64,000 bases of DNA, from contig NZ_LOHF01000013.1 of assembly GCF_002158995.1 (NCBI RefSeq), forward strand, positions 62,001-126,000. The letters are read 5' to 3'. Of the stretch, positions 8,711 through 21,832 are shown piece after piece (positions within the stretch are counted from its first letter, which is position 1; each line of letters begins with the position of its first letter). The translations under genes and the position numbers were made by a program. Under the pieces are notes generated by a model, which saw nothing but the letters and a program-made list of their open reading frames with translations, was not told the DNA's origin and did not search any database. The DNA is from Pseudomonas caspiana. Its GTDB lineage: Bacteria; Pseudomonadota; Gammaproteobacteria; Pseudomonadales; Pseudomonadaceae.

Positions 8711-8962
8711 ATGAAACTGTTACTTGTATTGTTCCTCAGCTGCATCGGATCTGTCGCCATGGCTGATGAAGCTCCGCAGACCGCACAAGCGAAGGTTGAA
8801 CCCTACCGTTATTCTCAAGACCTGGATATCGCCCACGTGGTGGGGATCACGGACTTACCTAACGCCTGCGCTGTAGTGCCGATGCAGATGACTTACGACG
8901 ATTCCAAGGGCAACCGGCACATCATGGAATACCACGTGTTGGGTAGTGGTTGTACGAACTAA
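8711..8962 (+). CDS. DUF2790 small exported protein
   Basis: An 83-residue protein with a clear signal peptide (MKLLLVLFLSCIGSVAMA), so it is exported to the periplasm. The mature part resembles Pseudomonas DUF2790 proteins, with the shared pattern LDIAHVVGITDLPNACAVVPMQMTYDDS and a final GSGC. Two cysteines (in NACAVV and GSGC) could form a disulfide. AAGGTG precedes the ATG. Function is unknown; members of this family are often seen near metal- or redox-related genes. Confidence 0.75.
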   Translation: MKLLLVLFLSCIGSVAMADEAPQTAQAKVEPYRYSQDLDIAHVVGITDLPNACAVVPMQMTYDDSKGNRHIMEYHVLGSGCTN

Positions 8963-8981
8963 ACCAAAGTCGACACATCTG

Positions 8982-9110
8982 CGTGATGGCCAGTTTGGTA
9001 ACAACGCTGACGGCAACATGGCCGCGGCGGCTGCGATCAAGGCCAAAAGTGGGCGGGAGGCCGTAACCCAAACTGTCCGCGGCATCCTCCCGCTGCTGGA
9101 CAAGGGTTAA
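8982..9110 (+). pseudogene. Unassigned gene remnant downstream of DUF2790
   Basis: A frame with protein-like composition but no start reads RDGQFGNNADGNMAAAAAIK and continues with KSGREAVTQTVRGILPLLDKG to a TAA at 9108-9110. A second short stretch to about 9187 reads ELLTQRMQEHEEPARMLEGK then stop. Both look like C-terminal fragments of coding sequence. I cannot identify the parents; the first vaguely recalls the linker region of serine recombinases, a weak impression only. Confidence 0.35.
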
Positions 9111-9299
9111 TGACTAGCCTACCACTGAGTTGCTGACTCAGCGCATGCAGGAGCATGAAGAGCCTGCGCGGATGCTCGAAGGTAAGTGATTGCTTCAGAG
9201 GGCAACATGAGTGCCACCCACTTGTTTCCTTCGAGCTTTATACGGCCGCCCTGCGATGCCCCTGTCTGATTCTCTCTCGATAGTAAGTTCCGAGCATCA

Positions 9300-9370
9300 G
9301 CGTCTTGATATATCGGAGCTGTGGATAACTTATTCCACGGTCACTGACTTGGCCAAGTTACGTGGCTGGT
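9300..9370 (-). other. attTn7-type site at the 3' end of glmS
   Basis: In bacteria with Tn7-like elements, the TnsD/TniQ target protein reads the last codons of glmS and insertion occurs about 25 bp past the stop. Here the conserved last codons (NLAKSVTVE) run from the stop at 9330-9332 upward, so the insertion point would be near 9305. No Tn7 ends or tns genes are visible, so the site appears unoccupied. An exact DnaA box (9320-9328) sits right at the stop codon. Confidence 0.5.
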
Positions 9371-11165
9371 CAACGTCCGTCCCCTTCAATACCGCTACGT
9401 AATACGAAAGCAGTTGCAACGGGATGGTGTAGAGGATCGGTGCCAAGGCGTCGACGATGTGCGGCATCGCGATGACGTGGGTGCCTTCGCCATTGCTCAT
9501 ACCGGCTTGTTCGTCAGCGAAGACGATCAGCTCACCGCCACGGGCGCGTACTTCCTGCAGGTTGGATTTCAGCTTTTCCAGCAGCTCGTTGTTCGGTGCA
9601 ACGGTGACCACCGGCATATCGCTGTCGACCAACGCCAAAGGACCGTGCTTAAGCTCGCCTGCCGGGTAGGCTTCGGCGTGGATGTAAGAGATCTCTTTGA
9701 GTTTGAGTGCACCTTCCATGGCTACCGGGAACTGAGCGCCACGGCCCAGGAACAGGGTGTGGTTCTTCTCGGCGAACAACTCGGCGACTTTCTCGACCGT
9801 GCTGTCCATGGCCAATGCTTCACCAAGACGAGTCGGCAGGCGGCGTAACTCTTCAACCAGCTCGGCTTCAACGCCTTCGGCCAATGTACCTTGAACCTGA
9901 CCCAGAGACAGGGTCAGCAACAACAGTGCGACCAGTTGGGTGGTAAAGGCTTTGGTCGACGCTACGCCGATTTCAGGACCGGCCTGGGTCAGCAATGTCA
10001 GGTCGGACTCGCGAACCAGCGAGCTGATGCTGACGTTACAAATGGCGAGGCTGGCCAGGAAGCCCAGCTCCTTGGCGTTGCGCAGTGCGGCCAGGGTGTC
10101 AGCGGTTTCGCCGGACTGGGAAATCGAGACGAACAGGGTATCCGGCTGTACCACTACCTTGCGATAACGGAACTCACTGGCAACTTCCACCTGGCATGGG
10201 ATGCCTGCCAGCCCTTCCAGCCAGTAACGCGCGACCATGCCTGCGTGGTAGCTGGTACCGCAGGCAACGATTTGCACATTACGCACTTTGGCGAACAGTT
10301 CAGCCGCTTGTGGACCAAACGCCTGCACCAACACTTGTTGCTGACCCAGGCGGCCTTCAAGTGTGCGCTGCACGACTTTCGGCTGCTCGTGGATTTCCTT
10401 GAGCATGAAGTGGCGGAACTCGCCTTTGTCAGCAGCCTCTGCGCCTTCACGGTATTGCACGATTTCACGCTCAACCGGCAAACCATCCGCAGCCCAGATC
10501 TGCACGCTTTCACGACGGATTTCAGCGATATCGCCTTCTTCCAGATACATGAAACGGTCGGTGACCTGACGCAACGCCATTTGGTCGGACGCGAGGAAGT
10601 TTTCCCCAAGGCCCAAACCCACCACCAGCGGACTGCCGCTGCGGGCGGCTATCAGCCGGTCAGGCTGTTTGGCACTGATCACTGCCAGACCGTATGCGCC
10701 GTGCAGCTCTTTTACAGCCGCTTTCAACGCAACGGTCAGGTCAGGGGTGTCTTTGAGTTTGTGGTGCAACAAGTGGACGATGACTTCGGTGTCAGTGTCG
10801 GAAACGAATACATAGCCCAAGCCCTTGAGGCGCTCGCGCAATGGCTCATGGTTCTCGATGATGCCGTTGTGGACAACTGCCAGTTCGTCACCGGAAAAGT
10901 GCGGGTGGGCATTGCGTTCACAAGGTGCACCGTGGGTAGCCCAACGGGTGTGGGCGATACCGAGACGGCCCAGCAATGGCTCACCTGCCAGTGCCTGCTC
11001 CAGTTCGCTGACCTTGCCAGAACGACGGCGGCGATCAAGCACACCGGCGTTATTGAACACCGCGACGCCCGCGCTATCGTAACCACGATATTCCAGACGC
11101 TTGAGTCCTTCTACCAAGATGGCGGTGACGTTGCGTTCAGCGACTGCGCCGACAATTCCACACAT
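9330..11165 (-). CDS. glmS: Glutamine--fructose-6-phosphate aminotransferase (isomerizing)
   Basis: Makes glucosamine-6-phosphate, the first step to UDP-GlcNAc for peptidoglycan and LPS. At 611 residues it has full length. The N-terminal class II glutaminase domain begins [11 protein letters not shown], with Cys2 as nucleophile. Two SIS sugar-isomerase domains occupy the C-terminal 350 residues ([30 protein letters not shown]), and the C-terminus is NLAKSVTVE. The DeoR-type regulator gene lies 9 bases upstream on the same strand, so the two are co-transcribed. Confidence 0.97.
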   Translation of the reverse strand: MCGIVGAVAERNVTAILVEGLKRLEYRGYDSAGVAVFNNAGVLDRRRRSGKVSELEQALAGEPLLGRLGIAHTRWATHGAPCERNAHPHFSGDELAVVHNGIIENHEPLRERLKGLGYVFVSDTDTEVIVHLLHHKLKDTPDLTVALKAAVKELHGAYGLAVISAKQPDRLIAARSGSPLVVGLGLGENFLASDQMALRQVTDRFMYLEEGDIAEIRRESVQIWAADGLPVEREIVQYREGAEAADKGEFRHFMLKEIHEQPKVVQRTLEGRLGQQQVLVQAFGPQAAELFAKVRNVQIVACGTSYHAGMVARYWLEGLAGIPCQVEVASEFRYRKVVVQPDTLFVSISQSGETADTLAALRNAKELGFLASLAICNVSISSLVRESDLTLLTQAGPEIGVASTKAFTTQLVALLLLTLSLGQVQGTLAEGVEAELVEELRRLPTRLGEALAMDSTVEKVAELFAEKNHTLFLGRGAQFPVAMEGALKLKEISYIHAEAYPAGELKHGPLALVDSDMPVVTVAPNNELLEKLKSNLQEVRARGGELIVFADEQAGMSNGEGTHVIAMPHIVDALAPILYTIPLQLLSYYVAVLKGTDVDQPRNLAKSVTVE

Positions 11166-11174
11166 AAGTTTCTC

Positions 11175-11942
11175 CTAGCTGACAGCGGCACAAATCAGGG
11201 TTATGCCGCGGGCTTGTATCTGTTCGCGCGCCTCAAGTGGCAGGCGATCATCAGTAATCAGGGTATGGATACTGCTCCAGGGCAGCTCCAGATTGGGTAT
11301 CTTGCGACCTACTTTGTCCGCCTCGACCATCACCACCACCTCGCGGGCAACTTCAGCCATGACGCGGCTCAGCCCCAGTAACTCGTTGAAAGTGGTGGTA
11401 CCGCGAGACAGATCGATGCCATCGGCACCAATGAATAACTGATCAAAATCGTAGGAGCGCAGTACTTGTTCTGCGACCTGCCCCTGGAAAGACTCCGAGT
11501 GCGGGTCCCAGGTACCACCGGTCATCAACAGAACAGGCTCGTGCTCCAGTTCGCTCAGCGCACTGGCGACATGCAGGGAATTGGTCATGACCACCAAGCC
11601 CGGCTGCTGGCCGAGTTCGGGGATCAACGCCGCCGTGGTGCTGCCACTGTCGACGATGATCCGCGCATGCTCCCGAATCCGCTTCACTGCCGCACGGGCG
11701 ATGGCTTGCTTGTACTTGGAGACGGGCTGCGAGTTCTCGCCAATCAGTTCCTGAGGCAAGGTGATCGCGCCTCCGTAGCGACGCAATAGCAACCCATTGC
11801 TTTCGAGTGCCGCCAGATCCTTGCGAACCGTAACTTCGGAAGTTTCGAAGCGCTTGGCCAATTCATCCACGCTCACCTCACCCTGCTCGCTGAGCAACGC
11901 AAGGATGTTGTGACGTCGTTGAGGTGTATTGCGTTTCGACAT
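11175..11942 (-). CDS. DeoR/GlpR-family transcriptional regulator upstream of glmS
   Basis: A cytosolic repressor with an N-terminal DeoR HTH (RRHNILALLSEQGEVSVDEL ... TSEVTVRKDLAALE) and a C-terminal sugar-phosphate sensor domain (DSGSTTAALIPEL; FIGADGIDLSRG). Because it precedes glmS and follows glmU in the order of transcription, an amino-sugar-phosphate ligand is a reasonable inference. MSKRNTPQRR at 11942 is the family N-terminus; an in-frame ATG at 11981 would add 13 residues and cannot be excluded. Confidence 0.85.
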   Translation of the reverse strand: MSKRNTPQRRHNILALLSEQGEVSVDELAKRFETSEVTVRKDLAALESNGLLLRRYGGAITLPQELIGENSQPVSKYKQAIARAAVKRIREHARIIVDSGSTTAALIPELGQQPGLVVMTNSLHVASALSELEHEPVLLMTGGTWDPHSESFQGQVAEQVLRSYDFDQLFIGADGIDLSRGTTTFNELLGLSRVMAEVAREVVVMVEADKVGRKIPNLELPWSSIHTLITDDRLPLEAREQIQARGITLICAAVS

Positions 11943-12067
11943 GAGAGACTTAAGTTTCGATTCGGAAGATAACAGCGGCAATCAAAACCTATTCGAAGAT
12001 AGTCGTCAAGCGTTGATGTGCCGACTCTTGGTAAGGCATCACATCAAATGGTGGATTTGAAATGCAT

Positions 12068-12165
12068 ACTCTGTAGGAGCGCACGGAGGTTACGACGGCC
12101 GCGACCGCGGTGTGTCAGGCAGAGCGCAATCGCTGCCTCACGTTGCTCATGAGCTCCTACAGAGA
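12068..12165. repeat. REP-like inverted repeat (GTAGGAGC type)
   Basis: CTGTAGGAGC and GCTCCTACAG form the outer arms around a GC-rich core in the gap between glmU and the DeoR-type gene. It resembles the paired REP sequences of fluorescent pseudomonads and shares its arm sequence with the element at 52902-53001. Confidence 0.6.
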
Positions 12166-12190
12166 GCCAGTTACCGCTCTGTGGATAACT

Positions 12191-13558
12191 TCAGTCTTTC
12201 TTTATTTTAACCGGGCGCTTCCAGCCTTCGATGTTGCGCTGGCGGGCGCGAGCGACGCCTAACTGTTCGGCCGGGATATCCTGATTGATAGTCGAGCCTG
12301 CTGCCGTAGTGGCGCCTGACGAGATATCCACAGGGGCAACCAACGAGTTATTGGAGCCGATGAATACGTCTTCACCAAGCACAGTCTTGTGCTTGTTCGC
12401 GCCGTCGTAGTTACAGGTGATCGTACCGGCACCGATGTTAGTGCGCGCGCCGATTTCAGCGTCGCCCAGATAGGTCAGATGCCCGGCCTTGGCACCTTCA
12501 CCCAGACGAGCATTCTTGAGCTCTACAAAGTTACCCACATGGGCTTTAGCTCCCAAGACGCTGCCGGGACGCAAACGAGCGAATGGACCGGCGTCGCTGC
12601 CCTCGCCCATGATTGCGCCGTCCAGATGACTATTGGCCTTGACCACCACACCTTTGCGCAAGGTGCTGTCTTTGATGACGCAGTTCGGGCCAATGACCAC
12701 GTCATCTTCAATGATGACCCGGCCTTCGAGGATGACGTTGATGTCGATAAGCACATCGCGCCCCACTGTCACGTCGCCGCGCACATCAAAACGGGCCGGA
12801 TCGCGCAGCGTTACGCCCAGCGCCATCAAGCGTCGAGCTTCGCGCAGCTGATAGTGGCGCTCCAGCTCAGCCAGTTGTTTGCGGTCGTTGGCGCCTTGAA
12901 CTTCCATGGCGTCGTGAGGCTGCTCAGTAGCAACCACCAGACCATCATTAACTGCCATGGCGATCACATCAGTCAGGTAATACTCGCCTTGAGCATTGTT
13001 ATTCGATAGCCGTCCCAGCCAATCCGCCAGGCGCTTGCCTGGGACGGCGAGAATGCCGGTGTTGCCTTCGGTGATAGCCTTCTGGGCTTCTGTCGCGTCT
13101 TTGTGCTCGACGATGGCACGCACACGGTTCTGCTCGTCGCGCACGATGCGGCCGTAGCCGGTCGGATCGTCAAGGTTGACGGTCAGCAGACCCAGCTGTT
13201 CGCCATTGACCTGCTTCAACAGGCGCTGCAGCGTTTCAACTTCAATGAGCGGCACATCGCCGTAGAGAATCAGCACGGTTTCGGCGGTCAGCTCCGGCAG
13301 TGCCTGAGCCACAGCGTGTCCTGTGCCCAACTGCTTGTCTTGCATGACGAAATTCAGATCGTCGGCGGCCAAACGCTCACGGACGATATCCGCACCATGA
13401 CCAATCACCACGTGGATACGCTGCGGCGATAATTGCCGAGCGCTGTGGATAACATGGCCAAGCATTGAGTCACCGGCAACAGGATGCAGAACTTTCGGGA
13501 GTGCCGAGCGCATGCGAGTGCCTTGGCCTGCCGCGAGAATAACGATATCAAGAGACAT
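12191..13558 (-). CDS. glmU: Bifunctional UDP-GlcNAc pyrophosphorylase / glucosamine-1-P acetyltransferase
   Basis: Carries out the last two steps to UDP-GlcNAc. The N-terminal nucleotidyltransferase domain starts [20 protein letters not shown]. The C-terminal left-handed beta-helix acetyltransferase shows hexapeptide repeats ([46 protein letters not shown]). The ATG at 13558 gives [11 protein letters not shown] and 455 residues, the normal length. Located after the ATP synthase operon terminator. Confidence 0.97.
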   Translation of the reverse strand: MSLDIVILAAGQGTRMRSALPKVLHPVAGDSMLGHVIHSARQLSPQRIHVVIGHGADIVRERLAADDLNFVMQDKQLGTGHAVAQALPELTAETVLILYGDVPLIEVETLQRLLKQVNGEQLGLLTVNLDDPTGYGRIVRDEQNRVRAIVEHKDATEAQKAITEGNTGILAVPGKRLADWLGRLSNNNAQGEYYLTDVIAMAVNDGLVVATEQPHDAMEVQGANDRKQLAELERHYQLREARRLMALGVTLRDPARFDVRGDVTVGRDVLIDINVILEGRVIIEDDVVIGPNCVIKDSTLRKGVVVKANSHLDGAIMGEGSDAGPFARLRPGSVLGAKAHVGNFVELKNARLGEGAKAGHLTYLGDAEIGARTNIGAGTITCNYDGANKHKTVLGEDVFIGSNNSLVAPVDISSGATTAAGSTINQDIPAEQLGVARARQRNIEGWKRPVKIKKD

Positions 13559-13615
13559 GGGATTTCCAACTGAGGCGCGCCGCGTCACTTATCCACAAGC
13601 GTCGGCAGATCCTGA

Positions 13616-13655
13616 AAAAAGAAAAAGGGTAGCCGAGGCTACCCTTTTTCTCAAT
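13616..13655 (-). terminator. Terminator of the ATP synthase operon
   Basis: An almost perfect hairpin: AGAAAAAGGGTAGCC (13620-13634) pairs with GGCTACCCTTTTTCT (13637-13651). The A and T runs make it work in either direction. It separates atpC from glmU. Confidence 0.93.
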
Positions 13656-13674
13656 CGCGCAGAAGACGACGGGG

Positions 13675-14100
13675 TTAGCCGCCGAACTTCTTGCGAATTT
13701 GCTGAACGGTACGCAGCTGGGCTGCGGCCTCGGCCAGACGAGCAGTCGCAGATCCGTAATCGAAATCTGCGCCTTTTTCGTTCAGGGCCTTCTCGGCTGC
13801 CTTTACGGCCGCCTGAGCAGAGGCTTCGTCCAAGTCATCAGCACGTTGCACAGTGTCGGCAAGCACCTTGACCATGTTCGGTTGAACCTCGAGGAAACCA
13901 CCCGAGATGTAAAACACCTCGGCTGCTCCGCCCTGCTTGATCAAGCGGATCGGACCTGGTTTCAGATCAGTGATCAGCGGCGCGTGGCCTGGAGCGATAC
14001 CGATATCACCCAGGTTACCGTGCGCAATCACCATCTCGACCAGACCGGAGAAAATTTCTCCTTCCGCGCTGACGATATCGCAATGGACTGTTATAGCCAT
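13675..14100 (-). CDS. atpC: ATP synthase F1 epsilon subunit
   Basis: A central-stalk subunit that couples rotation and inhibits ATP hydrolysis. 141 residues: an N-terminal beta-sandwich ([39 protein letters not shown]) and a C-terminal helical hairpin. It is the last gene of the operon, 44 bases after atpD. Confidence 0.96.
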   Translation of the reverse strand: MAITVHCDIVSAEGEIFSGLVEMVIAHGNLGDIGIAPGHAPLITDLKPGPIRLIKQGGAAEVFYISGGFLEVQPNMVKVLADTVQRADDLDEASAQAAVKAAEKALNEKGADFDYGSATARLAEAAAQLRTVQQIRKKFGG

Positions 14101-14144
14101 TTGCTTGCCTCGACCTGATTAGCGCCCGTTGCCGGGCGCTGGGA

Positions 14145-15536
<1,392 letters not shown>

Positions 15537-15551
15537 CTAATATTTGAACCG

Positions 15552-16412
15552 TTAAACCGCGGCAGCGCCGCCGACGATTTCCGAGATCTCTTGGGTGATC
15601 GCTGCCTGACGCGCCTTGTTGTAGATCAGCTGCAAATCACTGATCAAATCACCGGCGTTGTCTGTGGCGTTCTTCATCGCGATCATCCGCGCTGCTTGTT
15701 CAGCTGCGTTGTTCTCGACCACCGCCTGGTACACCTGCGACTCAACGTAGCGAACCATCAAGCCGTCAAGCAGCTCTTTGGCATCGGGTTCGTAGAGATA
15801 GTCCCAGTGGTGCTTGAGTTTCTGATCCGGGGTTGCCACCAGCGGAATCAATTGCTCCACTGTTGGCTGCTGGGTCATGGTGTTGATGAACTTGTTGGAT
15901 ACCACGGACAGGCGATCAATACGGCCATCCAGGTAGGCATCCAGCATCACCTTGACGCTGCCGATCAAATCATTGATCGACGGCTCTTCGCCCAAGTGGC
16001 TGATCGCAGCGACGACGTTACCGCCGAAGTTGCGGAAAAATGCCGCACCTTTGCTGCCAACCACGCACAGATCGATCTCTACGCCGTTTTCACGGTTTAC
16101 CGCCATGTCCTTGACCAGAGCCTTGAACAGGTTGGTATTCAAGCCACCGCACAGACCACGGTCACTGCTCACTACGACATAGCCGACACGCTTTACAGCG
16201 CGCTCGACCATGAACGGGTGGCGGTATTCCGGGTTAGCGTTGGCAAGATGACCAATCACCTGGCGGATGCGCTCCGCGTAAGGACGGCTAGCAGCCATGC
16301 GCATTTGAGCCTTGCGCATTTTGCTGACCGCCACTTTTTCCATGGCGCTGGTGATCTTTTGCGTGCTTTTGATGCTCGCAATCTTGCTGCGAATCTCTTT
16401 TGCGCCTGCCAT
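15552..16412 (-). CDS. atpG: ATP synthase F1 gamma subunit
   Basis: The rotor shaft inside the alpha3beta3 ring. 286 residues. The N-terminal coiled-coil helix ([36 protein letters not shown]) and the C-terminal helix ([39 protein letters not shown]) are the two conserved strands of the coiled coil. Confidence 0.96.
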   Translation of the reverse strand: MAGAKEIRSKIASIKSTQKITSAMEKVAVSKMRKAQMRMAASRPYAERIRQVIGHLANANPEYRHPFMVERAVKRVGYVVVSSDRGLCGGLNTNLFKALVKDMAVNRENGVEIDLCVVGSKGAAFFRNFGGNVVAAISHLGEEPSINDLIGSVKVMLDAYLDGRIDRLSVVSNKFINTMTQQPTVEQLIPLVATPDQKLKHHWDYLYEPDAKELLDGLMVRYVESQVYQAVVENNAAEQAARMIAMKNATDNAGDLISDLQLIYNKARQAAITQEISEIVGGAAAV

Positions 16413-16462
16413 GTAACACCTATCAGGTTAGCAAGCGGGAGCCTTGCGGCCCCCGCTGCGGC

Positions 16463-18007
16463 TTACCAGGTTTGGGTGGCCTTGAACTTCTCGATACCGG
16501 CTTTCATGCCAGCGTCGATTTCGTCATTGAAGTCACCCTTCACGTTGATCTTCGCCATCAAATCGGCGTGATCGCGGTTGAAGTAAGCAATCAGCGCTTG
16601 TTCAAAGCTGCCAATCTTGGCGATTTCGATGTCGGTCAGGAACCCACGCTCAGCGGCATACAGCGACAGCGCCATGTCAGCAATCGACATTGGTGCGTAT
16701 TGCTTCTGCTTCATCAGCTCGGTAACGCGCTGACCATGCTCAAGTTGCTTACGGGTCGCTTCGTCCAGGTCAGAAGCAAACTGGGCAAATGCTGCCAGTT
16801 CACGGTACTGAGCCAGAGCGGTACGGATACCACCGGAGAGCTTCTTGATGATCTTGGTCTGAGCGGCACCACCCACACGGGATACCGAAACACCGGCGTT
16901 CACTGCTGGACGGATGCCAGAGTTGAACATGGCCGATTCCAGGAAGATCTGACCGTCGGTGATGGAAATCACGTTGGTCGGAACGAACGCGGAAACGTCG
17001 CCAGCCTGAGTTTCGATGATCGGCAATGCGGTCAGGGAACCGGTTTTGCCGGTCACTGCGCCGTTGGTGAACTTCTCTACGTACTCTTCGGAAACACGCG
17101 ATGCGCGCTCCAGCAGACGGGAGTGGAGATAGAACACGTCGCCTGGGTAAGCTTCACGGCCTGGTGGACGGCGCAGCAGCAGGGAAATCTGGCGGTAAGC
17201 CACTGCTTGCTTGGACAGATCGTCATAAACGATCAGCGCGTCTTCACCGCGGTCGCGGAAGAATTCACCCATGGTGCAACCCGAGTACGGTGCAAGGAAT
17301 TGCAGCGCAGCGGATTCAGAAGCACTTGCAGCCACGACGATGGTGTTAGCCAGTGCGCCGTTTTCTTCAAGCTTGCGAACAACGTTGGCGATGGTCGATT
17401 GTTTCTGACCGATTGCTACGTATACGCAGAAGATGCCGCTGTCTTTCTGGTTGATGATCGCGTCGATGGCCAGAGCGGTTTTACCGATCTGACGGTCACC
17501 GATGATCAGCTCACGCTGGCCACGGCCGACTGGAATCATGGCATCGACAGCCTTGTAGCCAGTCTGTACAGGCTGGTCTACCGACTTACGCCAGATCACG
17601 CCTGGAGCAACTTTCTCGACCGCATCGGTCTCGGTGTTGTTCAGCGGACCTTTGCCGTCAACTGGGTTACCCAGTGCGTCGACTACGCGACCCAGCAGTT
17701 CCTTACCAACCGGAACTTCGAGGATGCGGCCAGTGCACTTGGCGCTCATGCCTTCAGCCAGAGTCGTGTATGCGCCCAATACCACAGCACCTACAGAGTC
17801 TTGCTCAAGGTTCAGCGCCATACCGTAGACGCCGCCCGGAAACTCGATCATCTCGCCGTACATTACGTCGGCCAGACCGTGAATCCGCACGATGCCGTCA
17901 GATACGCTGACGACAGTGCCTTCGTTACGGGCTTGGGAGGTTACATCGAGCTTGTCGATGCGACCCTTGATGATTTCACTTATTTCGGAAGGATTGAGTT
18001 GCTGCAT
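16463..18007 (-). CDS. atpA: ATP synthase F1 alpha subunit
   Basis: The non-catalytic nucleotide-binding subunit of F1. 514 residues. The P-loop reads [10 protein letters not shown], with Ile where many alpha subunits have Thr; as I recall, Ile is also seen in other pseudomonads. The arginine-finger region near [20 protein letters not shown] is intact, and the C-terminus is KATQTW. Confidence 0.97.
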   Translation of the reverse strand: MQQLNPSEISEIIKGRIDKLDVTSQARNEGTVVSVSDGIVRIHGLADVMYGEMIEFPGGVYGMALNLEQDSVGAVVLGAYTTLAEGMSAKCTGRILEVPVGKELLGRVVDALGNPVDGKGPLNNTETDAVEKVAPGVIWRKSVDQPVQTGYKAVDAMIPVGRGQRELIIGDRQIGKTALAIDAIINQKDSGIFCVYVAIGQKQSTIANVVRKLEENGALANTIVVAASASESAALQFLAPYSGCTMGEFFRDRGEDALIVYDDLSKQAVAYRQISLLLRRPPGREAYPGDVFYLHSRLLERASRVSEEYVEKFTNGAVTGKTGSLTALPIIETQAGDVSAFVPTNVISITDGQIFLESAMFNSGIRPAVNAGVSVSRVGGAAQTKIIKKLSGGIRTALAQYRELAAFAQFASDLDEATRKQLEHGQRVTELMKQKQYAPMSIADMALSLYAAERGFLTDIEIAKIGSFEQALIAYFNRDHADLMAKINVKGDFNDEIDAGMKAGIEKFKATQTW

Positions 18008-18028
18008 TGCTCTGCTGCCCCTTCAAAC

Positions 18029-18565
18029 TCAAGATTTCAATGCTTCGGCTAGTTGCGCGAGTTTGCCGCGAACTGAGCCATCGATAACCAGGTCGCCGGC
18101 GCGGATTACGACACCACCGATAAGGGTGGCATCCTCCGCAGCATGCAGGCGCACTTCCCGGCCGAGCCGTGCACTGAGAACCTTGGCGAGTTTGTCTTGC
18201 TGTTCTTGGTTCAATGCAAAAGCACTGGTGACATCCACATCGACCGATTTTTCCTGCTCGGCCTTGTACAGGTCGAACAGTTCGGCGATCTCCGGCAGAA
18301 GCGGGAGACGGTCGTTTTCAGCAACGACGTGAATGAAATTCTGTGCCTTGGCATCGAACTTGTCGCCACACACTTCAATAAAAGTGGTGGCCTTGTCTGC
18401 GCTCGTCAGTCGCGGGGCCTTGAGTACGCGCTGCATGGTGTCGTCTTGCGACACCGCTGCAGCCAGGCCGAGCATGGCTGACCAATTGGCCAGTTGCTGG
18501 TGGGCCTGGGCGTGCTCGAAGGCTGCCTTAGCGTAAGGTCGGGCCAACGTGGTCAGTTCTGCCAT
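18029..18565 (-). CDS. atpH: ATP synthase F1 delta subunit
   Basis: Links the peripheral stalk (b subunits) to the top of F1. 178 residues. The N-terminal helical bundle starts [20 protein letters not shown]; the conserved C-terminal motif is [20 protein letters not shown]. Follows atpF after 12 bases. Confidence 0.95.
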   Translation of the reverse strand: MAELTTLARPYAKAAFEHAQAHQQLANWSAMLGLAAAVSQDDTMQRVLKAPRLTSADKATTFIEVCGDKFDAKAQNFIHVVAENDRLPLLPEIAELFDLYKAEQEKSVDVDVTSAFALNQEQQDKLAKVLSARLGREVRLHAAEDATLIGGVVIRAGDLVIDGSVRGKLAQLAEALKS

Positions 18566-18577
18566 GATCGCCCTCGC

Positions 18578-19048
18578 TTAAATTTCAGCAGCCAGTTTAT
18601 TAACCAGCTCCGCGTGCGCGTTTTGATCGATTGTGGCACCCAGGATCTTCTCCGCACCGCCGACTGCCAGGCTACCCAATTGGGCGCGCAGCGCGTCTTT
18701 GACGCCGTTCAGTTCCTGTTCGATCTCGGCCTGAGCCTGAGCCTTCACACGGTCAGCTTCGACGCGAGCCTGTTCACGGGCTTCGTCAACAATCTGAGTA
18801 CCGCGTTTCTTGGCTTGCTCAATGATCTCGGCTGCCTGAGTTTTAGCTTCGCGCAGTTGATGACCCACTTTCTCTTGGGCCAACTCCAGGTCGCGAGCTG
18901 CTCGGCTGGCAGCGTCCAGTCCATCCGCGATCTTCTTCTGACGTTCGTGCAAAGCCGTAATGACCGGAGGCCAAACGTACTTCATGCAGAACAGCACAAA
19001 AATGAAGAACGCAACGGACTGGCCAATCAGGGTTGCATTAATGTTCAC
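18578..19048 (-). CDS. atpF: ATP synthase Fo b subunit
   Basis: The peripheral stalk. 156 residues. One N-terminal membrane helix ([20 protein letters not shown]) is followed by a long, charged, alanine-rich coiled coil ([20 protein letters not shown] ... [20 protein letters not shown]) that dimerises and reaches the delta subunit. Confidence 0.96.
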   Translation of the reverse strand: MNINATLIGQSVAFFIFVLFCMKYVWPPVITALHERQKKIADGLDAASRAARDLELAQEKVGHQLREAKTQAAEIIEQAKKRGTQIVDEAREQARVEADRVKAQAQAEIEQELNGVKDALRAQLGSLAVGGAEKILGATIDQNAHAELVNKLAAEI

Positions 19049-19105
19049 GCCAACACCTCGCTCGTTCGTTGTCCATCACACCAATCACCTCGAAGAATCG
19101 AGAGA

Positions 19106-19378
<273 letters not shown>

Positions 19379-19510
19379 TTACGTCGTATTGGTTAGGTTT
19401 TCTTAGATTAAAGCGGTAAAACAAATCGTTTTACATCAGCCTTTACGGTTTCCCGCTTGCGGCCTCCTCTCGCCGAAGCGAGAGGTACATCCAGACGCGC
19501 CAGGCGAGTC

Positions 19511-20804
<1,294 letters not shown>

Positions 20805-20877
20805 CACTACTGCTCCTCGTGCGTCGGCCGCCAAAATCAATAACTTGGCATAATTTGTGCCGACAAAATGCGCGCAG

Positions 20878-20906
20878 AGTATAGGGGCGGTTCAGCCCCT
20901 ATTCAA
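20878..20906 (-). promoter_or_regulatory. atp operon sigma-70 promoter containing a palindrome
   Basis: Read on the minus strand: TTGAAT (-35, complement of 20901-20906), a 17-base spacer, then TATACT (-10, complement of 20878-20883), 70-odd bases upstream of atpI. The spacer and inner edges of both hexamers form a perfect 8-bp inverted repeat, ATAGGGGC...GCCCCTAT (20881-20902). Confidence 0.7.
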
Positions 20907-20950
20907 CCTTCAGGTAGTGATTTCCGACTACACGCTACAGTGCAATTGTT

Positions 20951-21823
20951 TCAGCGGATGTGGGCAAGCACACCCTGGAGCTCATCCAGCGAGTTATACC
21001 GGATCACTAACTGACCTTTGCCCTTCTGCCCATGACGAATTTGCACCGCAGAGCCCAGCCGCTCGGCGAGACGCTGTTCGAGTCGACTAATATCCGGATC
21101 GGTCTTGGCCGGCTCGGCAGCCGCAGGTTTTCCACTCAACCACTGGCGTACGAACGCTTCCGTCTGGCGAACCGTCAGACCACGTGCGACAACATGTCGC
21201 GCCCCTTCAACTTGCTGATCTTCGGGCAAACCGAGCAATGCACGGGCATGCCCCATTTCCAGATCACCATGGGAAAGCATGGTTTTGATCACATCCGGTA
21301 ACGCAATCAGACGCAGCAGGTTGGCAACGCTAACCCGCGACTTGCCGACCGCGTCGGCAACTTGCTGCTGGGTAAGCTGAAATTCATGCTGCAAACGTTG
21401 TAAAGCGACTGCTTCTTCGATGGGGTTGAGATCTTCGCGCTGAATATTCTCGATCAGCGCCATGGCGATAGCGGTTTCATCCGGCACATCGCGGACCATC
21501 GCCGGGATGGTTTCCATCGCGGCTTGCTGGCTCGCACGCCAGCGACGCTCACCGGCAATGATCTCAAAACGGTTATCACCGATCGGACGCACCACAATCG
21601 GTTGCATGACACCCTGGGCCTTGATCGATTGGGCAAGCTCTTCGAGCGCCTGAGGATCCATGTCCCGACGTGGCTGATACTTGCCGCGCTGAATCAGGTC
21701 CAGCGGGATGTGCTGCAGTTCACGCTGATCGGCCTTGACGGCTTGTTCTTCGAGGGAACTGACGGTTGGACTGCTCAGAAGTGCGTCCAGCCCACGTCCG
21801 AGACCTCTTTTCTTGACGGCCAT
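20951..21823 (-). CDS. parB: Chromosome partition protein ParB
   Basis: A CTP-dependent clamp that loads at parS and spreads to organise the origin region. 290 residues. The N-terminal ParB/Srx CTPase domain has GERRWRA (ENRQREDLNPIEEA follows); a central HTH (LTQQQVADAVGKSRVSVANLLRLIAL) reads parS; the C-terminal part is the dimerisation domain. Three matching parS sites are in this window (37370, 38000, 42614). Confidence 0.97.
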   Translation of the reverse strand: MAVKKRGLGRGLDALLSSPTVSSLEEQAVKADQRELQHIPLDLIQRGKYQPRRDMDPQALEELAQSIKAQGVMQPIVVRPIGDNRFEIIAGERRWRASQQAAMETIPAMVRDVPDETAIAMALIENIQREDLNPIEEAVALQRLQHEFQLTQQQVADAVGKSRVSVANLLRLIALPDVIKTMLSHGDLEMGHARALLGLPEDQQVEGARHVVARGLTVRQTEAFVRQWLSGKPAAAEPAKTDPDISRLEQRLAERLGSAVQIRHGQKGKGQLVIRYNSLDELQGVLAHIR

Positions 21824-21832
21824 GGGGTTTCC

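Noticed and set aside
8827..8842. GCCCACGTGGTGGG in the DUF2790 gene as parS
   Set aside because: Shares only the core CCACGTGG with the parS palindrome.
9891..11381. Long plus-strand open frame (496 codons) antisense to glmS
   Set aside because: Its composition follows from the codon use of glmS on the other strand; there is no ribosome site or recognisable domain, and glmS is certain.
16400..18052. 550-codon plus-strand frame antisense to atpA
   Set aside because: Mirror frame of a highly biased gene; similar long antisense frames occur across atpD, atpG, yidC, gyrB, dnaA and dnaN.
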